DNA from: Burkholderiales bacterium UBA1834
Lineage (GTDB): Bacteria > Pseudomonadota > Gammaproteobacteria > Burkholderiales > Burkholderiaceae_C
Direction: 5' to 3'
Assembly: GCA_002339015.1 (NCBI GenBank)
Contig: DDJC01000048.1
Coordinates: 4,210-40,116 of the forward strand
Length of the DNA stretch: 35,907 bases
Shown: piece by piece, positions 23,966-31,313 of the stretch
Layout of the letters: each line of letters starts with the position of its first letter
Numbering within the stretch: position 1 is the stretch's first letter
Notes under the pieces: model-generated
What the model saw: the letters and a program-made list of their open reading frames with translations, nothing else
What the model was told of the DNA's origin: nothing
Databases searched by the model: none
Translations under genes and position numbers: made by a program

Positions 23966-25144
23966 TCAAGCCCGGCCCAGCGCCTTGCGCACCGCCCTGA
24001 TCACGCGCTCGACATCGCCGTCGGTCATGCGCGTGTACAGCGGCAGCGTGACCATGCGCTCATAGGCCTCCTGGCTGTGCGGGAACTGCTCGGGGCGCAG
24101 GTCGTAGCGCTCCTTCCAGTATGGGTGCAGGTGCAGCGGGATGTAGTGCACGCTCACGCCGATGCCATCGGCGAACAGGCTGTCGATGAAGGCATCGCGG
24201 TCGATCGGTGCGTCATCGGCAAGGCGGGTCACGTACAGGTGCCACGAGTGCGTGTCACCGGCGTGCACGGGGCGCGGCGGGCGGATGATGGGCAGGTCGG
24301 CGAAAGCCTCGTCGTAGCGCTGCGCGATCTGCTCGCGGCGCACCTGAAAACCCGGCAGGCGCTTGAGCTGGTGCAGGCCCAAGGCAGCGGCGATGTCCGT
24401 CAGGTTGTACTTGAAGCCGGGCGCCACGATCTCGTAGTACCAGCTGGGCACCTTGGCCGTGAAGCGGTCGAAGGCATCGCGGTTGATGCCATGCAGGCGC
24501 ATCACCTTGGCGCGGGCGGCCAGCGCCTTGTCGCGCGTGACCAGCATGCCGCCTTCGCCCGTGGTCATGGTCTTGTTGGCGTAGAAGCTGAAGACCACGG
24601 CGTCGCTTTTCAGCGTGCCGATCAGTTGGCCCTTGTAGGTGGTGGGCAGCGAGTGGGCGGCGTCCTCGATCACCTTGAGCCCATGCTTCTGCGCGATGGC
24701 ATGGATCGCGTCCATGTCCACCGCCAGGCCCGCGTAGTGCACCGGCATGATGGCCTTGGTGGCCGGCGTGACCGCAGCCTCGATGGCCACAGCATCGATG
24801 TTCAGGGTGGCCGGGTCGATGTCGACCAGCTTCACATCGGCGCCCAGGTAGCGCACCACCTCGGCCGTGGCCGTGAAGGTGTGCGTGGTGGTGATGACCT
24901 CGTCGCCCGGGCCGATGCCCACGGCCTCCAGGGCCAGGTGCAGGCCCGCGGTGGCCGAGTTCACGGCAATGGCCTGCAGGCTGTCATCGCCCAGGAAGGC
25001 CACGAAATCCTGCTCGAAGCGGCGCGTCTTGGGGCCGGTGGTGACCCAGCCGGAGCGCAGGGCATCGGCCACCTCGGCGATTTCTTCTTCGCCGATCTCG
25101 GGCAGGGCAAAGGGCAGGAAGGGCAGGCTTTGGTCGGTGCTCAT
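23966..25144 (-). CDS. DegT/DnrJ/EryC1/StrS aminotransferase
   Basis: A 392-residue PLP enzyme of the sugar aminotransferase family. K191 in SFYANKTMTTGEGG is the predicted Schiff-base lysine, and D161 in EDAAHSLP contacts the pyridine nitrogen. SGWVTTGPKTRRFE (about residues 31-44) and the C-terminal substrate loop VHYIPLHLHPYW (about 335) are also typical. It should aminate a nucleotide-linked 4-keto (or 3-keto) sugar with glutamate, giving a UDP- or GDP-amino sugar. The dehydratase at 17047 could provide the keto substrate. It lies between the GT2 gene (72-base gap) and the phosphoglycosyl transferase gene. Which sugar it makes (bacillosamine-, perosamine- or viosamine-like) is not resolvable by eye. 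Confidence 0.93.
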   Translation of the reverse strand: MSTDQSLPFLPFALPEIGEEEIAEVADALRSGWVTTGPKTRRFEQDFVAFLGDDSLQAIAVNSATAGLHLALEAVGIGPGDEVITTTHTFTATAEVVRYLGADVKLVDIDPATLNIDAVAIEAAVTPATKAIMPVHYAGLAVDMDAIHAIAQKHGLKVIEDAAHSLPTTYKGQLIGTLKSDAVVFSFYANKTMTTGEGGMLVTRDKALAARAKVMRLHGINRDAFDRFTAKVPSWYYEIVAPGFKYNLTDIAAALGLHQLKRLPGFQVRREQIAQRYDEAFADLPIIRPPRPVHAGDTHSWHLYVTRLADDAPIDRDAFIDSLFADGIGVSVHYIPLHLHPYWKERYDLRPEQFPHSQEAYERMVTLPLYTRMTDGDVERVIRAVRKALGRA

Positions 25145-25216
25145 GGCGAAGAGACGCGAGACAGGAAAGAGGTCAGTATGCCGGCCGGTACGCTCAAGCG
25201 CGCGAACAAGCCGAGG

Positions 25217-26401
25217 TCATCCACGTGATGGGCCGCGTGTGAGTTTGCCGAACGCGGGATCGGGGCGGCCCTTGAGGATCACATCCCACCAACCGCGCAG
25301 CGAGCCCAGACCGTAACCCAGATGGTAGGCCGCGATCACCCGTGGCAGGTAGGGCCACAGCTCGCGTCCCTGCTGGGTCGCGATCAGACCGCTCATCATC
25401 AGTACGGTCGCGGCATAGAGCAGGTTCAGGCCCGCGAACAGCCCGCTGGTCAGGCCCGCGAAGATCCAGGCCAGCCACGGCCCATGGCACGCGCTGGTGC
25501 CTGCCACAGCCATCACGGGCGTGGTGGCGGGTGTCCACGGCGAGGCCGCCCACAGCATCGAGGCCATCATGAGGAAAGCCAGCGCCAACCACAGCCCCAC
25601 GAACAGCCCGGGCACCAGGTGGCGCAGCGAGGCCGCCTGGCCGTGCTTGCGCATCACGAAGGGCTTCCAGTAGCCGTACTGGCGATACTGGCGGAACACG
25701 TCGGACACCTGCGCGCGCGGGTGGTAGGTGGAGCGGATGGTGGACGATTGCCACACGCGCCCGCCGCCCTTGTGGATGCGCAGGTTGTGCTCGTCGTCCT
25801 GGTTGCGCACCAGGGCCTCATCGAAGCCGCCGAAGCGCTCGAAGGTCTCGCGCGGCCAGGCGCCCAGATAGACCGTATCGACCGGCCCTTCATAACCCAG
25901 GTCGCGCGAGCGGGCCCCACCCGCCACCCAGCGCGATTGAAACGCCGCCGCGATGGCACGCTGCACGCGGCCGTCAGGGCCAGCCGCGCCTTCGGCCCGC
26001 CAGGGACCGCCCACGTTGTCGGCACCGGTGGCGTGCCAGGTATCCAGGCAGCGCGCAATGTAGTCGCCCGCGTAGACGGTGTGCACGTCCAGCCGCACGA
26101 TGAAGCGACCCTGCGCACGGTCGATGCAGCGGTTCAGCCCGCACGAGACGATGCGGCCGGGGTTGTCGATCATCACGAAGCGCGGATCGCGCTGGCAGAA
26201 GGCCGCCAGGCGCTCGCGCGTGCCGTCGTCGCTCAGGCCATCGGCGATCAGCACCTCCAGCGTCCAGCCCTCGGGTACATGCTGGGCGGCCACGCTGGCG
26301 CAGAAGGCTTCGATGTGATCGCGCTCGTTGCGGCAGGGCACGATCACCGAGACGGTGCCGCCCTCCAGCCTGCTGGGCGCCACGGTGGAAGGACCGCTCA
26401 A
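25217..26401 (-). CDS. GT2-family glycosyltransferase, ExoA-like, with C-terminal membrane helices
   Basis: A 394-residue protein. I place the start at TTG 26401, which overlaps the TGA of the preceding gene as TTGA and lies 7 bases after AGGGAGA; the longer frame upstream lies in that gene and is rejected. The GT-A fold starts with VSVIVPCRNERDHI (about residues 17-30), followed by IADGLSDDGT, a metal-binding RLDVHTVY in place of a classic DxD, and NQDDEHNLRI near 215-225. The C-terminus has three or four membrane helices (about 275-350). This layout matches succinoglycan ExoA-like transferases, which extend lipid-linked sugars. The acceptor is unknown. Confidence 0.88.
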   Translation of the reverse strand: MSGPSTVAPSRLEGGTVSVIVPCRNERDHIEAFCASVAAQHVPEGWTLEVLIADGLSDDGTRERLAAFCQRDPRFVMIDNPGRIVSCGLNRCIDRAQGRFIVRLDVHTVYAGDYIARCLDTWHATGADNVGGPWRAEGAAGPDGRVQRAIAAAFQSRWVAGGARSRDLGYEGPVDTVYLGAWPRETFERFGGFDEALVRNQDDEHNLRIHKGGGRVWQSSTIRSTYHPRAQVSDVFRQYRQYGYWKPFVMRKHGQAASLRHLVPGLFVGLWLALAFLMMASMLWAASPWTPATTPVMAVAGTSACHGPWLAWIFAGLTSGLFAGLNLLYAATVLMMSGLIATQQGRELWPYLPRVIAAYHLGYGLGSLRGWWDVILKGRPDPAFGKLTRGPSRG

Positions 26402-27546
26402 GGGGCATCTCCCTGCGGCGGCTGTGCGGCGCCCTGTGGCCGGGCCTTGCGCCCCTTCAGCCCTTTCCCGTTGGGCTTGAGGATCTGCAGGTACAGCTGC
26501 CACATGCGGTCCATCTGGCCACGGCGCGAGGCTTCGCGCTCGATGCGGCGGCGGTTGTGCACGCCCTTGAGCGTGGCGGCGGTCGGGTCGTCGTGCGCGT
26601 CCAGCAGGGCCTGGGTGAGCGCGTCGATGTCGCGCACGGGCGTGAGCCAGCCGCCCTGGCTGTCCACCCACTGGCGGTTGGCCGGCAGGTCGGAGGCGAT
26701 GATGGGCAGCCCGCAGGCCATGGACTCGAGCACCGACACCGAGGTGGCGTCGCTGGTGGGCACCGACACCGACACGCGGCAGCGCTGGATGGCCTCGATC
26801 ATCTCGACATCGCCCAGGCGGCCATGAAAGCGCACCTGCTGCAGCAGGCGCAGCGCGGCCACGCGCTCTTCCAGCGCGCCCTGCAGCGGGCCGCCGCCCA
26901 GCAGGTGCAGACGCGCCTGCGAGTGCGGGCGCAGGCTCACAAAGCGGGCGAAGGCCTCGATCACCAGATCAATGTTGTAGTTGGGCTCCCACACACGCAG
27001 GCTCACGACCTCGAAATCCGGCGCGGGCGGCGCGGGCAGGAACTTGGCCGTGTCGGCGCCCCACAGGATCTGGTGCACCGGCGCGCTGGGGTGGTAGGAG
27101 GCAATCTCGTCGACCATCTCGATCGAATCGGCCGTGATCAGGTCGGCGCGGCGCAGTGACCAGCGCACGATCAGGCGCATCAGCCGGCTCGCGCGCGGGG
27201 TGACCAGGATGTCCGAGCCCCAGGCCGTCAGCACCTTGGGCACGCGCAGGCCGCAGGCCGCAGCCCACAGCCCGTACGAGGTCACGTAGTGCCCATGCAC
27301 CAGGTGCGGCTTGAAACCGGCTGCCACACGGCGGGCCATGCGGCGCACTTCGGGCAGCGCCTTGAACCAGCTGGCCTTGTCCTGACCCGGGGCGATGGCG
27401 ATGACCTCGCGCGCCCCTGGCACCTCGGCCGGCGAGCGGGTGATCACGATGGCCTCGGCGCCACGCTCGACCATGGAGGCCACCCAGCGACGCGTGTGCA
27501 CGCTGGCCGCATCGGCGAAGAACAGGATGCGCAAGGGCTCGCTCAC
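26398..27546 (-). CDS. GT4-family (GT-B) glycosyltransferase
   Basis: A 382-residue protein starting at GTG 27546 (MSEPLRILFFADAASVHTRRW), which overlaps the stop of the acyltransferase gene as GTGA; GGAGG lies 9 bases upstream. The N-terminal Rossmann domain includes LVHGHYVTSYG (about residues 82-92) and LTAWGSDILV. The C-terminal donor domain includes LHLLGGGPL and SVSVLESMACGLPIIASD (about 287-304), the nucleotide-sugar motif in which the first Glu of the usual EX7E is Asp. The C-terminal 25 residues are basic and low-complexity. It probably adds a retaining linkage during repeat-unit assembly at the membrane. Its TGA overlaps the next start, so the three genes are translationally coupled. 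Confidence 0.9.
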   Translation of the reverse strand: MSEPLRILFFADAASVHTRRWVASMVERGAEAIVITRSPAEVPGAREVIAIAPGQDKASWFKALPEVRRMARRVAAGFKPHLVHGHYVTSYGLWAAACGLRVPKVLTAWGSDILVTPRASRLMRLIVRWSLRRADLITADSIEMVDEIASYHPSAPVHQILWGADTAKFLPAPPAPDFEVVSLRVWEPNYNIDLVIEAFARFVSLRPHSQARLHLLGGGPLQGALEERVAALRLLQQVRFHGRLGDVEMIEAIQRCRVSVSVPTSDATSVSVLESMACGLPIIASDLPANRQWVDSQGGWLTPVRDIDALTQALLDAHDDPTAATLKGVHNRRRIEREASRRGQMDRMWQLYLQILKPNGKGLKGRKARPQGAAQPPQGDAP

Positions 27547-28181
27547 GGGGCTCTGCCTCCATGGGCCAGCGCGCGGCGCAGGTTGTCCTGGCCGGCCCAG
27601 GCGGCGTAGACCTGGTGCAGCGCGGGGTGCTGGGCGAGCAAGGTGGCGTCCATGTCTCGCGTATCCCCCATCACCACGGCGGGCTGGCCGGGCTGGCGCG
27701 TGCCCACCATGGCGAAATCGGGCACCTCGCCGGAGACGAAGCTGTAGCCCTGCACGATCACACCCTTGCCGATGCGCGCACCTGGCGCGATCACGCAGTG
27801 CGGCCCGATGAAGCTGTAGGCGCCGATGTGGGTGGCGCGGCGCACATACCCCACCGGATCGTGGTGCCCCAGGTAGCGCCGCCCCATGATGCGCACCGAG
27901 CGGTGGCTGGAGTGGCTGAGGATGGACACGTAGTTGGTGACTTGGCAGCCCTCGTCGATCACCAGGCCATTGGAGCCATCCAGACGATTGAAGTGGCCGA
28001 TGAAGACATGGTCGCCCAGCACCAGGCCGGCGTGCCCGTCGATCGAGGTGTGCGTGCTGATGCGCGTGGCCGGGCAGTAGACGCCGTTGGCGTTGCGCCA
28101 GCCATAGACGATGCGCGGCCCGGTGAACACCGACAGCAGTCGGGCCAGCGGGCGGGTCAGGCTTTGGCGCAGGGCAATCAT
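27543..28181 (-). CDS. Left-handed beta-helix (hexapeptide repeat) acyltransferase
   Basis: A 212-residue protein from the ATG at 28181; the upstream frame is open but lies over the flippase gene and is not coding. The hexapeptide pattern runs from about residue 40 to 180 (NGVYCPATRISTHTSI, LVLGDHVFIG, LVIDEGCQV, THIGAYSFIGPHCVIAPGARIGKGVIV). A loop with SHSSHRSV holds the likely catalytic His. These enzymes transfer acetyl or related groups from CoA or ACP to sugars. It is more like O-acetyltransferases of the WbbJ/Maa type than PglD, because the N-terminal nucleotide domain of PglD is missing. The stop overlaps the GT4 start by 4 bases. Confidence 0.88.
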   Translation of the reverse strand: MIALRQSLTRPLARLLSVFTGPRIVYGWRNANGVYCPATRISTHTSIDGHAGLVLGDHVFIGHFNRLDGSNGLVIDEGCQVTNYVSILSHSSHRSVRIMGRRYLGHHDPVGYVRRATHIGAYSFIGPHCVIAPGARIGKGVIVQGYSFVSGEVPDFAMVGTRQPGQPAVVMGDTRDMDATLLAQHPALHQVYAAWAGQDNLRRALAHGGRAP

Positions 28182-28332
28182 GGTCACGGCAGGAGCTCGG
28201 GGGGCGTCATCGCCCCACGCAACAGGTACGGGGCAGCACGGTTGGGACAGGCAAGCCCGCGATTGTCTCCGCTTTGGCCGATCCCGGGCAGCCAGCCCTG
28301 CCCCTGCCCCCGCATTTCGGGGCACCTGCCGC

Positions 28333-29673
28333 TCACGTGCGCGCCCCAGGTGTCCACAAGGCCCGTAGCGGCAATCCGGCATGGCGCAAGAACACCGCGT
28401 AAGCCACCACGATGGCCAGGATGTAGCCCGCACTGCTGCCGATGGCCGCGCCCACTGCGCCCATGGAGGGCACCAGCGCCAGCGCCACCGTGACGCTGAT
28501 CGCCAGCGACAGGCTGGCCACCATGCCCGACAGCTGCGGCTTGCCCAGGTGGTTGGTGTAGAAGGCCGACAGGCTGGAGGCCGCTGCATAGGCCGCCACG
28601 CCCGGCAACAGCCAGGCCAGCGGCACCACCGAGGCCACGTAGGCCTCGCCCATCACCCGGGGCACGGCCCACCAGGCGCCGGCCAGCAGCAAAGGCGCCG
28701 CCACCAGCGTGGACAGCACGTTGATGCGCACCGCCTGCACCGTCATCGTGGCCGACACGGCCCGATCCGGATGGCCGATGCGCGAATAGGCCGACACCGT
28801 GACGGAGGACGACAACAGCCACAGCAGCTCCGCCACTGTCACCGCCACCGAATAGGTGCCTACCACCGCCAGGCCGTGGTAGTGCTCCACCAGGAACAGC
28901 GAGGCACGGTAATTGAGCAGGCTGATCACGTTGGTGATGCCGATGGTGGCCACGAAGCCCCATTCCGTCCACCACCGGGGGCGCCGCCCCTGGAACACCA
29001 GACTGGCCGGCTCGCGCTTGTCGTCGTGCCGGGCGCTGTCGTGCAGCGCATAGATGGCCGTCAGCACCGCCACCAGCGACTTGCCACTGACCCAGGCCGT
29101 GAGCACCAGCACCGCCGCCGGCGTCTTCCAGGCAACATCCTGCATCAGCCACCACACCACGGCCAGGCCGGACAGCACCGAGGCGGGCGCCGCCACCTGC
29201 GCCAGGTTCAGTGGCCACATGCGGCCCCGCCCCATCCACAGGCCCGTGGCGGTGGGCACCAGCAGCAGGAAGGGTGCCGCCAGCGCCAGCAGCCACAGTT
29301 GCGCATAAGGCAGGCTGTCGGCCCACCAGGACACGCCCAGCAGCACCAATGCCGCCACCAGCCCCAGCCCCACCGCGGCGCGCAGGACACTGCGCAGCAA
29401 GGGAAGCGTGGCACCCGGCTCGCCCGCCTGCTGGCGCGACACCTGCCGGGCCAGCCACAGGCCCAGTCCGGAAAACAGGGTCAGCAGGCCGGCTTCCACG
29501 GCCACGAACAGTGCAAAGGCCCCCTGCACCCGGGGGCCCTGGCGGGCCACCAGCACGGTGATGGCCAGGCCCAGCGCCACGATCACCAGCTTGGCCAGCA
29601 GGTTGCCCAGTGCGGCGCGGGGCACCGTGGCCCAGGCACGCCGCCAGGGCGATGATTCTTCTTGGACAGACAT
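28333..29673 (-). CDS. Oligosaccharide flippase (Wzx/MATE-like, polysaccharide biosynthesis protein)
   Basis: A 446-residue integral membrane protein with about 12-14 predicted helices across its length (for example AKLVIVALGLAITVLVA at about 26-42, and LLAGAWWAVPRVMGEAYV near 340). It has the pattern of Wzx-type transporters of the MOP superfamily, including the cytoplasmic loop RWWTEWGFVATIGITN (about 232-247). It would flip undecaprenyl-linked repeat units to the periplasm. ATG 29673 is chosen; an in-frame ATG at 29682 is possible, and the longer frame upstream overlaps lysS and is rejected. It is the first gene of the leftward operon and is divergent from lysS with an 87-base gap. Confidence 0.9.
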   Translation of the reverse strand: MSVQEESSPWRRAWATVPRAALGNLLAKLVIVALGLAITVLVARQGPRVQGAFALFVAVEAGLLTLFSGLGLWLARQVSRQQAGEPGATLPLLRSVLRAAVGLGLVAALVLLGVSWWADSLPYAQLWLLALAAPFLLLVPTATGLWMGRGRMWPLNLAQVAAPASVLSGLAVVWWLMQDVAWKTPAAVLVLTAWVSGKSLVAVLTAIYALHDSARHDDKREPASLVFQGRRPRWWTEWGFVATIGITNVISLLNYRASLFLVEHYHGLAVVGTYSVAVTVAELLWLLSSSVTVSAYSRIGHPDRAVSATMTVQAVRINVLSTLVAAPLLLAGAWWAVPRVMGEAYVASVVPLAWLLPGVAAYAAASSLSAFYTNHLGKPQLSGMVASLSLAISVTVALALVPSMGAVGAAIGSSAGYILAIVVAYAVFLRHAGLPLRALWTPGART

Positions 29674-29699
29674 GGGCGACATTGTGGCCCACGGTTTCA

Positions 29700-29705
29700 T
29701 ACAAT
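29700..29705 (+). promoter_or_regulatory. Candidate -10 element (TACAAT) of lysS
   Basis: TACAAT lies 55 bases before the lysS ATG in the divergent lysS/flippase gap. No good -35 is seen at 16-18 bases, so the promoter is only partly supported. Confidence 0.4.
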
Positions 29706-29760
29706 GGAGGGTTACCGCATTTGCCTTGCCGCCCCTCGCGCGGCCTACCGCGCCCACGCC

Positions 29761-31293
29761 ATGACCAAGCCCACTACCCCGACGCCCGACCAGACCGACG
29801 CGACTGAAGCCGCCCCGGTCGACACCAACAAGCTGGTGGCCGAGCGCCGCGAGAAACTGGCCGCCATCCGCGCCCAGGGCGTGGCCTTTCCCAACGATTT
29901 CAAGCCGGCCGACCGCGCAGACGCGCTGCATGCCGCGCATGACGGCACCGAGCCGGCCGAGCTGGAAGCCCAGACCGTGTCCGCCAGCGTGGGTGGCCGC
30001 CTGATGCTCAAGCGCGTGATGGGCAAGGCCTGTTTCGGCACCCTGCAGGATGCCACCGGCCGCATCCAGGTCTACGTCACGCTGGACAACGTCGGCGCCG
30101 ACAGCCTGGCCGCCTTCAAGCACTGGGATCTGGGCGACATCCTGGGTTGCGAAGGCACGCTCTTCAAGACCAAGACAGGCGAGCTGTCCATCAAGGCCAC
30201 CCGCATCCGCCTGCTGACCAAGGCCCTGCGCCCGTTGCCGGACAAGTTCCACGGCATGACGGATCAAGAGCAGAAGTACCGCCAGCGCTACGTCGATCTC
30301 ATCGTCGACGAGGAATCGCGCGCGCGCTTCGTGGCCCGCAGCAAGGCCATCGCCTCCATCCGCGCCTTCATGGTCGACAACGGCTTCCTGGAAGTCGAGA
30401 CCCCCATGATGCACCCCATCCCCGGTGGGGCCAACGCCAAGCCCTTCACCACCCACCACAATGCGCTCGACCAGGAGATGTTCCTGCGCATCGCGCCCGA
30501 GCTCTACCTCAAGCGCCTGGTGGTGGGCGGCTTCGAGCGCGTGTTCGAGATCAACCGCAACTTCCGCAACGAGGGCGTGTCCGTGCGGCACAACCCCGAG
30601 TTCACGATGATGGAGTTCTACGCGGCCTGGTGGAACCACCGCGACCTGATGGACTTCACCGAAGAGGTGCTGCGCCACGCCGCGCGCGCCGCTGTCGGCT
30701 CGGCCAAGCTCACCTACGGTGGCAAGGATGTCGACCTCGAATCGCCCTTCGCCCGCCTGACGGTGCGCGATTCGCTGGTGCAGCACGCCGGCCTCACGCC
30801 TGAAGAAGCCGACAATGCCGAGGTGCTGCGCGCCCGTCTGAAGGCCGCCGGCGAGGAAGCTCCCGCCCGCTGGAGCCTGGCCGAGCTGCAGTTCGGCCTG
30901 TTCGAGGCCGAGGTCGAGGAAAAACTCTGGCAGCCCACCTTCATCATCGACTACCCGGTCGAGGTCTCGCCGCTGGCCCGCGCGTCGGATGACAACCCCG
31001 GCATCACCGAGCGCTTCGAGCTCTTCATCACCGGCCGCGAATACGGCAATGGCTTCAGCGAGCTGAACGATCCCGAAGAGCAGGCCGCGCGCTTCCAGTC
31101 GCAGGCCAGCGCCAAGGACGCAGGCGACGAAGAAGCCATGTACTTCGACGCCGACTACATCCGCGCGCTCGAATACGGCCTGCCCCCCACGGGCGGTTGC
31201 GGCATCGGCATCGACCGCCTGGTCATGCTGCTGACCGACGCGGCCAACATCCGCGACGTGATCCTCTTCCCGGCCCTGCGCCGCGAGGTCTGA
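29761..31293 (+). CDS. lysS: Lysyl-tRNA synthetase (class II)
   Basis: A 510-residue enzyme that charges tRNA-Lys. The ATG at 29761 begins the protein; the open frame to the left has no ribosome binding site and lies over the promoter. An N-terminal Thr/Pro-rich stretch of about 20 residues precedes the anticodon-binding OB fold (GGRLMLKRVMGKACFGTLQD). The class II core follows, with GGANAKPFTTHHN, motif 2 RNFRNEGVSVRHNPEFTMMEFY region (RNFRNEG at about 264-270) and motif 3 GIGIDRLVMLLTD near 481-493. Length matches bacterial LysS (about 505). It is the most conserved housekeeping gene of the window. The FUSC gene begins 20 bases later. Confidence 0.97.
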   Translation: MTKPTTPTPDQTDATEAAPVDTNKLVAERREKLAAIRAQGVAFPNDFKPADRADALHAAHDGTEPAELEAQTVSASVGGRLMLKRVMGKACFGTLQDATGRIQVYVTLDNVGADSLAAFKHWDLGDILGCEGTLFKTKTGELSIKATRIRLLTKALRPLPDKFHGMTDQEQKYRQRYVDLIVDEESRARFVARSKAIASIRAFMVDNGFLEVETPMMHPIPGGANAKPFTTHHNALDQEMFLRIAPELYLKRLVVGGFERVFEINRNFRNEGVSVRHNPEFTMMEFYAAWWNHRDLMDFTEEVLRHAARAAVGSAKLTYGGKDVDLESPFARLTVRDSLVQHAGLTPEEADNAEVLRARLKAAGEEAPARWSLAELQFGLFEAEVEEKLWQPTFIIDYPVEVSPLARASDDNPGITERFELFITGREYGNGFSELNDPEEQAARFQSQASAKDAGDEEAMYFDADYIRALEYGLPPTGGCGIGIDRLVMLLTDAANIRDVILFPALRREV

Positions 31294-31313
31294 TTCCTGC
31301 GGAGCGCTCAGGG

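Noticed and set aside
29674..30786. Long N-terminal extension of the flippase frame into lysS
   Set aside because: The extension is antisense to lysS codons, lacks membrane helices, and the flippase family starts at the MSVQEESS position.
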